A stretch of 46,410 bases of DNA from Candidatus Allofournierella merdavium (GTDB taxonomy: Bacteria > Bacillota > Clostridia > Oscillospirales > Ruminococcaceae): NCBI GenBank assembly GCA_019118765.1, contig DWYI01000031.1:1-46410 (forward strand). Direction: 5' to 3'. Both the position numbers and the translations under genes were made by a program. The notes under the pieces were generated by a model. That model had not been told where the DNA came from. It saw only the letters and a list, made by a program, of their open reading frames with translations, and did not search any database. Shown in pieces: positions 22,269 to 30,612 of this stretch (position 1 is its first letter; the number at the start of each line of letters is the position of its first letter).

Positions 22269-22922
22269 ATGGATGCCCTTGATTTTGTGGATCTGGTCCG
22301 GCACGGCATGGTGCGCTTTCGCCTGCCCGACGGGCCGGTGGTCTATGTGGACCCCTTCCAGCTGGAGAAGGCGCACCACGACGCCGACCTGATCGTGGTG
22401 ACCCACAGCCATTCCGACCATTTTTCCCCGGAGGACCTGCGCCGGGCCGCCGGGCCGGACACCTGCTTCGCGGTGACCGCGCCGGTGGCCGACTGGCTGA
22501 GCCGCGAGATGGGGGTGGCCACCCCCTACATCAGCCTGCTGAGCCCCGCCGCGCCGGAACTGGTGTTCGAGTGCGGCGCGACGCTGACGCCGCTGCCCGC
22601 CCAGAACAAGAATCATCCCCTGGGCTTCGGCTTCGGCGCGCTGCTGACCATGGGCGGCTTCACCTACTATGTGGCGGGAGACACCGACGTGCTCAGCGAT
22701 GTGGCCTGCGACGTGCTGTTCGTGCCCTGCGACGGGCTGTACAACATGCTGAACTTCATGGAACAGGTGCCCGCCCAGCTGGCGGCCATGAGCCGCAAGC
22801 CCGGCGTGGTGGTGCCCTACCACTATTCCGGCTATATGGAGGGCACCGACAAAAACGGCCCCCGGCTGGCGGAAAAGCTGGAGGGCCTGGGCTACAACGT
22901 GCGGCTGCTCTGCCGGCCCTGA
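22269..22922 (+). CDS. MBL-fold metal-dependent hydrolase, UlaG-like (217 aa)
   Basis: A small metallo-beta-lactamase fold protein. The metal-binding motif VTHSHSDHFS (His46, His48, Asp50, His51) is intact, the following DTD in YYVAGDTDVLSD supplies the next ligand, and a final His is in VVPYHYSGY. It matches the UlaG/L-ascorbate-6-phosphate lactonase-like branch that is common and mostly uncharacterised in bacteria. Cytosolic; no signal or membrane segment. The start at 22269 has AAAGGAG upstream. The substrate is unknown. Confidence 0.85.
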   Translation: MDALDFVDLVRHGMVRFRLPDGPVVYVDPFQLEKAHHDADLIVVTHSHSDHFSPEDLRRAAGPDTCFAVTAPVADWLSREMGVATPYISLLSPAAPELVFECGATLTPLPAQNKNHPLGFGFGALLTMGGFTYYVAGDTDVLSDVACDVLFVPCDGLYNMLNFMEQVPAQLAAMSRKPGVVVPYHYSGYMEGTDKNGPRLAEKLEGLGYNVRLLCRP

Positions 22923-22945
22923 GCGCGGAAAACATCACAGACGAA

Positions 22946-22992
22946 CCGGGCGGCGGCCCCCCGCAAAAAGGGGGGCCGCCGCCCGGCTTTTT
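22946..22992. terminator. Terminator between the MBL-fold gene and the convergent araC-type gene
   Basis: 17-bp stem CCGGGCGGCGGCCCCCC (22946-22962) with complement (22970-22986), loop containing A5, then T5 (22988-22992). Confidence 0.9.
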
Positions 22993-22993
22993 G

Positions 22994-23845
22994 TCACTCG
23001 GTGAGGGGGATGGAGGTGGCCAGGGTGGGGTCGAAGGTGCTGCCCTCGCTCTGCAGTACCCGCCGGTCCAGGGAATAATGGGCGGGCAGCCGGCTGGGTG
23101 CGTAGCCGGTGACCTCCTTGAACACCCGGTTGAAGTTGCGCAGGGTGTTGAAGCCGCACCGGGCCATCAGTTCCGCCATGGTGATCTGCGGCTCCGCCGC
23201 CAGGATCTGCACCGCCTTGTCCACCCGCAGCACATTCAGATAACCGGAAAAGGTCAGCCCGGTCATCCGCTTGAAGTAGCGGGAAAAATAGGCCTCGGAC
23301 ATGTGCATGAACTCCGCCGCCTGCGCAAAGGTACAGTCGTCCTCCTGCTGCTCCAGCAGGGTGAGCAGCTGCTTGTACCGGGCCAAAGTGGGGTGGGCCG
23401 CCTCCGTCCGCTCGGCCAGCGGCTCGCCCCGGAAGATGTCCACCAGCAGCGAGGTGATGACGGCGTTCATCTTTCCGGCGTAGAAGGGACGCTTTTCCCG
23501 GCTCTCCCGGCACAGCTCGTTCAGCCGCTCGCCGGCGCGGTAGCGGTCGGCAAACACCGGCTCCCGCAGGCAGCAGTCGGCGTCGATCAGCCCCGTGAAC
23601 TGGGCCACCGCCACCCGGCTGCCCGGGGCACCGTTGATGCTGTGCACGCTCTCCCGGCTCACAAAGGCGCAGCCGCCCGCCTGCAGGTCATACACCTGCC
23701 CGCCCAGCAGCAGCCGCGCCTCGCCCTGCTGGCACACCACCAGCTCGTCCTCAAAATGCCAATGGGCCAGATTGCGCAGGTTCTCATAGCGCTGCACCCA
23801 CACCTTGGCGCCCGCCTCAAAATTTCGCCGCTCCTGCCGGATCAT
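22994..23845 (-). CDS. AraC-family transcriptional regulator with cupin sensor domain (283 aa)
   Basis: An N-terminal cupin-like sensor part (HWHFEDELVVCQQGEARLLLGGQVYDLQAGG) is followed by a C-terminal AraC/XylS DNA-binding domain with two helix-turn-helix motifs (FAQAAEFMHMSEAYFSRYFKRMTGLTFSGYL and MAELMARCGFNTLRNFNRVFKEVTGYAPS). ATG 23845 is preferred because GGGAGG precedes it and it matches the family N-terminus; longer in-frame starts lie in the promoter region. It is transcribed divergently from the membrane alpha/beta hydrolase at 24115, the most likely target. A small sugar ligand is usual for this domain pair, and the FGGY kinase and araA genes lie downstream of that hydrolase. Confidence 0.88.
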   Translation of the reverse strand: MIRQERRNFEAGAKVWVQRYENLRNLAHWHFEDELVVCQQGEARLLLGGQVYDLQAGGCAFVSRESVHSINGAPGSRVAVAQFTGLIDADCCLREPVFADRYRAGERLNELCRESREKRPFYAGKMNAVITSLLVDIFRGEPLAERTEAAHPTLARYKQLLTLLEQQEDDCTFAQAAEFMHMSEAYFSRYFKRMTGLTFSGYLNVLRVDKAVQILAAEPQITMAELMARCGFNTLRNFNRVFKEVTGYAPSRLPAHYSLDRRVLQSEGSTFDPTLATSIPLTE

Positions 23846-23893
23846 CCGCTTCTGCCTCCCCTTTGCGCCCGGGACCATTCTGTTCTCATTCTC

Positions 23894-23922
23894 ATTATGG
23901 AACAGCGGACGAAATATGTCAA
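23894..23922 (-). promoter_or_regulatory. Strong sigma-A promoter of the araC-type gene
   Basis: Minus strand: consensus TTGACA (23922-23917), 17-bp spacer, CATAAT (23899-23894), about 50 bp before the chosen start. Confidence 0.8.
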
Positions 23923-23961
23923 TAAATGTCCATATCGTGACAAGGGACTGCTTTTCTTTTT

Positions 23962-23990
23962 TTGACAATTGAAATATATTTATTCTACAG
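23962..23990 (+). promoter_or_regulatory. Possible promoter of the membrane hydrolase gene
   Basis: A consensus TTGACA at 23962-23967 on the plus strand lacks a good -10: CTACAG or TCTACA occurs at about 17 or 16 bp and TATTCT at 13 bp. This fits a promoter that depends on the divergent AraC-type activator. The region 23930-24000 is strongly AT-rich compared with its surroundings. Confidence 0.4.
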
Positions 23991-24114
23991 AAAGAAATTA
24001 TTTTGTGCATATCTTTCCCGCGTGCCGGCAAGCGGCCCGCTGCCGCGGGGGCGGACCGGTCCGGCGGCGCCCGACGCGCGGGAACGCATGCACGCCAAAA
24101 GAGGAGGCATCACC

Positions 24115-26094
24115 ATGCAAAAGGCAAAAAAACGAACGCTGATCTTTTTTGCGATCGCTCTTGTCCTCTGCCTGCTGGGCAGCCTGGGCGCAAGCCTGGT
24201 GCAATCCGGGTTCGGGGCGGTGGACGTGAAGAACTACAACAACCGCACCCTTTCCGAGATCGCCGCCACCATCGACGCGAACAACGCCGCGTCCGGCAAG
24301 AACATCACCGCCACTTTCACCGCCAGCACCGCCGACAAGATGACCTATAAGGTGCTGGTGCCCGACACTGCAACAGCGGAAAACCCCGCGCCCGCCGTTG
24401 TAATTATGCACGGCGGCCTTTCCAACAAGGACACCACCGCCCCCATCTTTATTGAGCTCGTCCGCCGGGGCTTTGTGGTGATCGCCTTTGACGCAATGGG
24501 CCACGGCAAGACCGACAAGAGCGTGGACGCCCAGACCCACAACACCATGGGCATGGAGGCCATGGTGGAGTTGGCGATGAGCATGCCCTGCGTGGACGAG
24601 ACGCAGGTGGGCGTGACCGGCCACAGCTGGGGCAACAACGGTTCCGCCGCCGTGATCAACGTCATCAATCTGGACGGCATCAACCCAAAGATCAGTGCCT
24701 GGCTCTGCGCCCAGGGCACCATGGGCATCTATGACCTGAAACCCGGCGCCATCGACGGCGTGACCTTTGGCCTGAGCGTGGGCAAATACGACGAGATCGA
24801 CGCCACCTATGTGGGTTCCTACACCTTCTATTCCTCCCCCATCGCCATCGGCTGGATCCAGGAAGTTTATCCTGCTTTCAACGAAGCGGAAGTGCCTCTG
24901 GGCGTGTGGTTCGACGCAGAAGGCCCCCACGAAGTCGAGGAAGGCACCAAATTTGACGGCGTGGGCGGCCGGGTGCTCTACCAGCCGGCGAACACCCATC
25001 CCGGCGCGCTGTTCTCCACCACTGCCACCGCCGTCAACATCAACTTCTTCTACGGCGCCTTCGGTGTTCCCTCCGGCGCCCAGTACATCAGCTCCAGCAA
25101 CCAGATCTGGTTCGTGTACATCGCGTTCCTGGCGATCGGCCTCGCCGGGTGGTTCGCGCTGGCCCTGGCCATCTGCGACCTGCTGCTGTTCACCCCGATG
25201 TTCCAGCGTCTGCGGGGCAGCCGCGACACTCTGATCCTGGACGACCGCAGCACCCTGCCCTCCTTCCGCAACCCGAAGGAATCGGTGCCGCTGCTGTGCA
25301 TGTTCATCCTGCTCACCGTCTTCTCCTATGTGACGATGGTGCCCTGCACCACCGCCGGCGCAAAGCTCATCCCTTCCAGCAACTTCTTCCCCAATGCGGC
25401 CCACACCTCCGGCGCGCTGGGCTACTGGTCCTTCATGACCGCCCTGGCCGCGCTGCTGGGCATCTACATCGTCTCCCAGGTCAAGGTGCTGCTGAACCGC
25501 AAGGACAAGAGCTACCACTGGAAGAGCCCGCTGGACCCCGCCAAGCTCTCCATGGACAAGGTGGTGCAGTCCGCCCTGATGGCCTTCACCGTGTTCTGCG
25601 CGATCCACCTGATCCTCTGGTGCATCGACGCCGTATTCAATGTGGACTTCGTCATCGCCACCATTGATTTCACCACCTTCCGCCCGGTGAAGATCTTCGT
25701 AATGTTCCGCTATCTGCTGCTTTGCGCTCCGTTCTACATCGTGAACGCCATCCTGAGCGCCAATGCCCGGTTCCGCGATCTGCCGGAGTGGGTCTCCACC
25801 GCCATCGTCTGCGCGGGCAACGTGCTGGGTCTCGCGCTGCTGCTGTTCCGCGAGTACTCCGCGCTGTTCGCCACCGGTTCTCTGCTGACCGGCGAGGCCT
25901 GCTCCACCTTCACCGTGGTCTGGTCCATGCTGGTGCCGCTGGTGGTCTCGCCCATCATCGCCCGCTACACCTACCGCCGCACCGGCAACATCTGGGTGGG
26001 CGCGCTGCTCAATTCCTTCATCTTCATCATGATGCAGGTCGGCACCGGCCAGTACATGATCGAGGGCATCGAAATCACCATGTTTGGTCTGTAA
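24115..26094 (+). CDS. Membrane-anchored alpha/beta hydrolase with polytopic C-terminal domain (659 aa)
   Basis: A single N-terminal membrane helix (about 8-30) precedes an extracytoplasmic alpha/beta hydrolase domain (about 60-330). The nucleophile elbow is GHSWG with Ser171, the oxyanion region is IMHGGLSNKD, and FDAMGHGKTD is the usual strand-turn. The second half (about 345-659) has eight or so hydrophobic helices and no motif I recognise. The fusion of a serine hydrolase to a large membrane domain suggests an acyl- or ester-hydrolysing enzyme acting at the outer face of the membrane, or a hydrolase coupled to transport. ATG 24115 has GAGGAGG at 24101-24107. Divergent from the AraC-type regulator and followed by a terminator, then araA-type sugar genes. 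GC and codon choice look slightly less extreme than in neighbouring genes. Substrate unknown. Confidence 0.8.
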   Translation: MQKAKKRTLIFFAIALVLCLLGSLGASLVQSGFGAVDVKNYNNRTLSEIAATIDANNAASGKNITATFTASTADKMTYKVLVPDTATAENPAPAVVIMHGGLSNKDTTAPIFIELVRRGFVVIAFDAMGHGKTDKSVDAQTHNTMGMEAMVELAMSMPCVDETQVGVTGHSWGNNGSAAVINVINLDGINPKISAWLCAQGTMGIYDLKPGAIDGVTFGLSVGKYDEIDATYVGSYTFYSSPIAIGWIQEVYPAFNEAEVPLGVWFDAEGPHEVEEGTKFDGVGGRVLYQPANTHPGALFSTTATAVNINFFYGAFGVPSGAQYISSSNQIWFVYIAFLAIGLAGWFALALAICDLLLFTPMFQRLRGSRDTLILDDRSTLPSFRNPKESVPLLCMFILLTVFSYVTMVPCTTAGAKLIPSSNFFPNAAHTSGALGYWSFMTALAALLGIYIVSQVKVLLNRKDKSYHWKSPLDPAKLSMDKVVQSALMAFTVFCAIHLILWCIDAVFNVDFVIATIDFTTFRPVKIFVMFRYLLLCAPFYIVNAILSANARFRDLPEWVSTAIVCAGNVLGLALLLFREYSALFATGSLLTGEACSTFTVVWSMLVPLVVSPIIARYTYRRTGNIWVGALLNSFIFIMMQVGTGQYMIEGIEITMFGL

Positions 26095-26149
26095 CACTCC
26101 ATCCGGGCGGATAACGCCCTGCGGGCAGGGGCGCTGTGACCTGCCTGAA

Positions 26150-26188
26150 AACTGCGGCAAGCGCCCGTGCGTTTGCCGCAGTTCTTTT
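26150..26188 (+). terminator. Terminator after the membrane hydrolase gene
   Basis: Stem AACTGCGGCAA (26150-26160) with TTGCCGCAGTT (26173-26183), 12-nt loop, then TTTT (26185-26188). No clear promoter is seen in the 30 bases before the kinase gene, so some read-through is likely. Confidence 0.75.
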
Positions 26189-26217
26189 AAAACGCTATTT
26201 TGAGAGGACGATGTGAT

Positions 26218-27810
26218 ATGAATGTCCCATTGACAGTAAACGTCCCCATCCTGGGCCTGGAGCTGGGCTCCACCCGTATCAAGGCGGTGCTGACGGACGA
26301 GGCGGGGCGGGTGCTGGCCGGCGGCGCCTGCGACTGGGAGAACCGCCTGGAGGGCGGCTTCTGGACCTACTCGCTGGAGGATGTGCGGGCGGGGGTGCGG
26401 GCGGCCTGGGCCGCCCTGGCGGCGGACTGGCAGGCAAAGACCGGCGCGCCCCTCACCCGGGTGGGGGCGGCGGGGGTATCCGCCATGATGCACGGCTACC
26501 TGCCCTTTGACGGCGCGGGCCGCCAGCTGGCGGCCTTCCGCACCTGGCGCAACACCACCACCGAAAAGGCCGCCGCGGCCCTCACCGCCCGCTTTGGCTT
26601 CAACATCCCCCAGCGGTGGAGCGTCGCCCATCTCTATCAGGCGATGCTGAACGGCGAGAACCATATAAAAGGCATCGCCTTCCTCACCACCCTGGCGGGC
26701 TATGTACACTGGCAGCTCACCGGTGAGAAGGTGCTGGGGGTGGGGGACGTTTCGGGCATGTTCCCCATCGACAGCGGCACCTGCGACTACGACGCCGGGA
26801 TGCTGGCCTCCTTCGACCAGCTTCTGGCCGAGGCGGGCCATGCTTTCCGGCTGCGGGACATCCTGCCCCGGGTGCTGCCCGCCGGGGCGGACGCGGGCCG
26901 GCTGACCGAGGCCGGCGCGCGATGGCTGGACCCCACCGGCACGCTGCAGCCCGGTGCTGTGATGGCCCCGCCGGAGGGGGACGCGGGCACCGGCATGGCC
27001 GCCACCAACGCGGTGGCCGCCCGCACCGGCAACGTGTCCGCGGGCACGTCGGTGTTCGCCATGGCGGTGCTGGAACAGCCTCTCTCCCGGGTCTACCCCG
27101 AAATAGACCTGGTCACCACCCCCACCGGGCGGCCGGTGGCCATGGTGCACTGCAACACCTGCACCTCCGACCTGGACGCCTGGGTACGCCTGCTGGGCCA
27201 GATGGCCGAGGCGGCGGGGGCGAAGCTTGCAAAGCCCGCCCTCTACGACCTGTTCTATCAAAAGGCGCTGGAGGGTGCGCCGGACTGCGGCGGTCTCGTA
27301 AACTTCAACTGCTATTCCGGCGAGCCGGTGGCCGGCCTTTCCGACGGGCGGCCATTGTTGACCCGCCGGCCAAACGGGCACCTCACCCTGGAAAACTTCG
27401 CCCGGGTCCAGCTGTACTCCGCCATGGCCACGTTAAAGCTGGGCATGGACATCCTGCTGGAAAAAGAGCAGGTGAAGCTCGACCGGCTGCTGGGCCACGG
27501 CGGGCTGTTCAAGACCCCGGTGGTGGGCCAGCGGCTGCTGGCGGGCGCGCTGGGGGTGCCGGTGTCGGTGATGGATACGGCGGGCGAGGGCGGCCCCTGG
27601 GGCATGGCCCTGCTGGCCCTCTACCGGCTGCGCTGCGCAGCGGGGGAGGCCCCCGCCCTGGAGGACTGGCTGGATTCCGCCATCTTCGCGGACGCGGCAG
27701 GCAGCACCATCGCCCCCGACGAGGCCGACCGGGCGGGCTTTGACGCCTTTATGAAGGATTACGCCGCCTGCATCCCGGTGGAAAAGGCCGCCGGGCAGGC
27801 GCTGCGCTGA
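26218..27810 (+). CDS. FGGY-family carbohydrate kinase, probable L-ribulokinase (530 aa)
   Basis: A cytosolic FGGY sugar kinase with the N-terminal phosphate-binding motif LGLELGSTRIKAVLTDEAG, the middle TWRNTTTEKAA and LTTLAGYVHWQLTGEK, GTGMAATNAVAARTGNVSAGTSVFA, and the C-terminal ATP-site GHGGLFKTPVVGQRLLAGAL with MDTAGEGGPWGMALLALY. The length suits Firmicute ribulokinase-like kinases. It sits 17 nt before araA, so the likely substrate is L-ribulose made by that isomerase, giving L-ribulose 5-phosphate; the epimerase gene araD is not in the window. The start is ATG 26218 with GAGAGGACG upstream. A different ketose or pentulose substrate is possible, since FGGY kinases are hard to assign by sequence. 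Confidence 0.85.
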   Translation: MNVPLTVNVPILGLELGSTRIKAVLTDEAGRVLAGGACDWENRLEGGFWTYSLEDVRAGVRAAWAALAADWQAKTGAPLTRVGAAGVSAMMHGYLPFDGAGRQLAAFRTWRNTTTEKAAAALTARFGFNIPQRWSVAHLYQAMLNGENHIKGIAFLTTLAGYVHWQLTGEKVLGVGDVSGMFPIDSGTCDYDAGMLASFDQLLAEAGHAFRLRDILPRVLPAGADAGRLTEAGARWLDPTGTLQPGAVMAPPEGDAGTGMAATNAVAARTGNVSAGTSVFAMAVLEQPLSRVYPEIDLVTTPTGRPVAMVHCNTCTSDLDAWVRLLGQMAEAAGAKLAKPALYDLFYQKALEGAPDCGGLVNFNCYSGEPVAGLSDGRPLLTRRPNGHLTLENFARVQLYSAMATLKLGMDILLEKEQVKLDRLLGHGGLFKTPVVGQRLLAGALGVPVSVMDTAGEGGPWGMALLALYRLRCAAGEAPALEDWLDSAIFADAAGSTIAPDEADRAGFDAFMKDYAACIPVEKAAGQALR

Positions 27811-27827
27811 CAGGAGGAGAACGCAAG

Positions 27828-29303
27828 ATGAGCATGAAACAGTATGAATTCTGGTTCGTGGTGGGCAGCCAGTTTCTCTACGGCCCCGAGGTGCTGGAGA
27901 CGGTGGCCGCCCGGGCCGCCGAGATGACCGAGGCGCTGAACGCCTGCGGCCGGCTGCCCTGCAAGCTGGTGTACAAGGTCACCGCCAAGACCAACCGTGA
28001 AATTACCGACGTGGTGCGCCAGGCAAATCACGACCCGGCCTGTGCCGGCCTTGTGACCTGGTGCCACACCTTCAGCCCCTCGAAAATGTGGATCAACGGC
28101 CTGGCGGCCCTGCAAAAGCCCTGGTGCCACTTCGCCACCCAGTATAACCGCACCATCCCGAGCGAAGAGATCGACATGGACTTCATGAACCTGAACCAGG
28201 CCGCCCACGGCGACCGGGAGCACGGCTTCATCGGGGCCCGGCTGCGCGCGCCCCGCAAGGTCATCGCCGGCTACTGGCAGGACGAGGCGGTGCAGGACCG
28301 CCTGGGCAGCTGGATGCGCGCCGCCGTGGGCGCGGCGGTGAGCAAAGAACTCAAGGTGATGCGCTTCGGCGACAACATGCGGGAGGTGGCCGTCACCGAG
28401 GGGGACAAGGTGGAGGTGCAGGCGAAGCTGGGCTGGCAGGTGAACACCTGGCCGGTGGGGCAGCTGGTGGAGACGATGAACACCGTCACCGACGCCGAGA
28501 TCGACGCCCTGATGGAAGAATACCGCGCCGCCTACGACTTCGCCACCGACGACCTTGCCACCGTGCGCTACCAGGCCCGGGAGGAGATCGCCATGAAGAA
28601 GATGCTGGACGCGGAGGGGTGTCTGGCCTTCTCCAACAACTTCCAGGACCTCTACGGCATGGACCAGCTGCCCGGCCTTGCCAGCCAGCACCTGATGGCC
28701 CAGGGCTACGGCTACGGCGGCGAGGGCGACTGGAAGGTGGCCGCCATGACCGCCATCCTCAAGGCCATGAGCGAGGGCAAGACCGGCGGCACCGCCTTTA
28801 TGGAGGACTACACCTACCACCTGGAGCCGGGCAACGAGTACAGCCTGGGGGCTCACATGCTGGAGGTGTGCCCCAGCGTGGCGGCGGCCCGGCCCCGCAT
28901 CGAGGTGCACCCCCTGGGCATCGGCGACCGGCAGCCCCCTGCCCGCCTGGTGTTCGAGGGCCACGAGGGGGACGCCATCGTGGTGAGCCTCATCGACATG
29001 GGGGGCCGGCTGCGGCTGGTCTGCCAGGACATCCACTGTGTCAAACCCATCCTGCCCATGCCCAACCTGCCGGTGGCCCGGGTGATGTGGCAGCCGCAGC
29101 CTTCTCTCACCACCGGTCTCGAGTGCTGGATCACCGCCGGCGGGGCCCACCACACGGTGCTGAGCTACGACGTGACCGCCGACCAGATGCGGGACTGGGC
29201 CCGGATGATGGACATCGAGTTCGTGCACATCGGCAAAGGCACCACCGTGGAGGAACTGGAGCACGACCTGTTCCTCTCCGACCTTGCCTGGAAACTGAAA
29301 TAA
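27828..29303 (+). CDS. araA: L-arabinose isomerase (491 aa)
   Basis: A cytosolic Mn-dependent isomerase that converts L-arabinose to L-ribulose. The length and the entire N-terminus (YEFWFVVGSQFLYGPEVL) are typical. Other family motifs are TWCHTFSPSKMWINGL, FATQYNRTIP, MDFMNLNQAAHGDREHGF, GRFGDNMR-like MRFGDNMREVAVTEGDKV, the metal-binding glutamates in FSNNFQDLYGMDQLPG...YGYGGEGDWK and FMEDYTYHLEPG, and the His in GAHMLEVCPS and TAGGAHHTVLSYDV. The start at 27828 has AGGAGGAG upstream. Co-transcribed with the kinase before it, and followed by two hairpins. Confidence 0.95.
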   Translation: MSMKQYEFWFVVGSQFLYGPEVLETVAARAAEMTEALNACGRLPCKLVYKVTAKTNREITDVVRQANHDPACAGLVTWCHTFSPSKMWINGLAALQKPWCHFATQYNRTIPSEEIDMDFMNLNQAAHGDREHGFIGARLRAPRKVIAGYWQDEAVQDRLGSWMRAAVGAAVSKELKVMRFGDNMREVAVTEGDKVEVQAKLGWQVNTWPVGQLVETMNTVTDAEIDALMEEYRAAYDFATDDLATVRYQAREEIAMKKMLDAEGCLAFSNNFQDLYGMDQLPGLASQHLMAQGYGYGGEGDWKVAAMTAILKAMSEGKTGGTAFMEDYTYHLEPGNEYSLGAHMLEVCPSVAAARPRIEVHPLGIGDRQPPARLVFEGHEGDAIVVSLIDMGGRLRLVCQDIHCVKPILPMPNLPVARVMWQPQPSLTTGLECWITAGGAHHTVLSYDVTADQMRDWARMMDIEFVHIGKGTTVEELEHDLFLSDLAWKLK

Positions 29304-29307
29304 GCCA

Positions 29308-29383
29308 CCGGGGCGCGGCTGCGCCGCGCCCCGGACAGCGGCGGGCGGCGGCTCCCTTTCGGGAGCCGCCGCCCGCGTTTTTT
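29308..29383 (+). terminator. Double hairpin with terminator after araA
   Basis: First hairpin CCGGGGCGCGGC/GCCGCGCCCCGG (29308-29334). The second is a perfect 16-bp stem (29341-29356 with 29361-29376), TTTC loop, then T6 (29378-29383). It lies against the convergent spoIIP gene. Confidence 0.9.
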
Positions 29384-29386
29384 CTG

Positions 29387-30568
29387 TCACGCCCCGGTGG
29401 TGAACAGGCCCGCCAAAGCCTCCCCCACCAGCTCGCCGGAATAGACCGCCTCCGCCAGCGTGTTGCCGTGGCTGCCGATCTCGATGAGCAGGCTGCCGGT
29501 GGTCAGGTCCTGGTTGTAGTAGCGGTAGTCGAAGAGCACCGGCCGCGTCAGGCCGGGAAAGCGGCTCTCCATGGCGCTCTCCCACCGGGCGGCAAAGGCC
29601 AGGTTCTGCTTGAAGTTGGGCAGGTTTCCGTTTTTGTCCGCCCCGCAGATGATCATCACCTGGGCCGCCGTCCTGCCGTTCACATCCGCCACCGCCTTCA
29701 CCCGGGCGCCGTCGGTCTCGATGGCGTCCCGGTGGACGTCCAGCACCACCTTGATGCTGGGGTATTTTTCCAGATACTCCCGCACGGTGGCGTTGCTGCG
29801 CTCGTAGCTGCCGTTGTAGCTGGGGTAGTCGTGGAGGGTGGCGTCCTGCAGGGTCACGATGCCCGCCGCGTTCAGCTTTTCGGCGATGGCCGCCCCCACC
29901 GCCACCATGTTCAGGCTGGTGTCGGTGAGGCGGCAGGTGTACTCCGGGTCGAACCAGCCCAGGTCCTCCAGTTCATAGCTCTCGGTGGCGTGGGTGTGCA
30001 TGATGAGCACCTGGGGCTCGGCGGAGCCCACCTCAACGGAAAAGGGCAGCAGCCCCGCCGCCGCCGCGGCCACCTCCTCGGCGGGCAGGCTGGTGCAGTT
30101 CTTGATGGTGCCCGCCGCGCAGGGGATGTAGGCCGCGCCGCTGCCCTGCTCATAGTGGGCGCTCACGATGGAGCCCATCCCCTCCGGCGGCGGGCCGGGG
30201 GTGGGAGCGGGGGTGGCCTGCGGGCCCTCCGCCGCCCCGCTGTCCGCCTGCGGAGCGGGCGCGGGGGTGGGGCTGGGCAGGATCTCCTCCGGGGTGGGGG
30301 CGATGTACTCCGGCGGGCTCTCGGCGTCCTCCACCTGGGTCTGGGCGACGGGCAGCGCCTCCTGGCGGAAGATGCGGTCCGCCGCGCCGATGGCCGCCGC
30401 CGGGTTGGCCAGCAGGCTGCCCGCCACCGCCAGGCTGCCCGCCAGGTCCGGCACGCCGGCGTACCGGCCCGCGCCCATGGCGGCCGCGCCCACCACCGCC
30501 GCCAGCGCCAGCGTGCCCAGCCGCCGCAGCGTTTTGGAATGTCCCACCGGCCTCTTCCCCCTTTGCAT
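29387..30568 (-). CDS. spoIIP: Stage II sporulation protein P (393 aa)
   Basis: SpoIIP is a membrane-anchored peptidoglycan amidase and endopeptidase that works with SpoIID and SpoIIM in engulfment of the forespore. After a basic N-terminus and one membrane helix (about 17-35) there is a long Pro/Ala/Thr-rich linker (about 90-130). The catalytic domain follows with the zinc-binding motifs LIMHTHATESYE and VLDVHRDAI and the C-terminal LLIEIGSHGNTLAEA. The length is as expected. It lies 44 nt downstream of gpr on the same strand, the arrangement known from Bacillus, and is probably co-transcribed with it. The only ribosome binding site before the ATG at 30568 is a weak AGCAGGA. Confidence 0.92.
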   Translation of the reverse strand: MQRGKRPVGHSKTLRRLGTLALAAVVGAAAMGAGRYAGVPDLAGSLAVAGSLLANPAAAIGAADRIFRQEALPVAQTQVEDAESPPEYIAPTPEEILPSPTPAPAPQADSGAAEGPQATPAPTPGPPPEGMGSIVSAHYEQGSGAAYIPCAAGTIKNCTSLPAEEVAAAAAGLLPFSVEVGSAEPQVLIMHTHATESYELEDLGWFDPEYTCRLTDTSLNMVAVGAAIAEKLNAAGIVTLQDATLHDYPSYNGSYERSNATVREYLEKYPSIKVVLDVHRDAIETDGARVKAVADVNGRTAAQVMIICGADKNGNLPNFKQNLAFAARWESAMESRFPGLTRPVLFDYRYYNQDLTTGSLLIEIGSHGNTLAEAVYSGELVGEALAGLFTTGA

Positions 30569-30612
30569 GGTCCTGCTGAAAGGATATGCGGCGAAGGGGG
30601 CCTTTCATGCCC

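Noticed and set aside
23998..27381. Minus-strand 1127-codon open frame
   Set aside because: Antisense to the membrane hydrolase and FGGY kinase, both of which show clear motifs.
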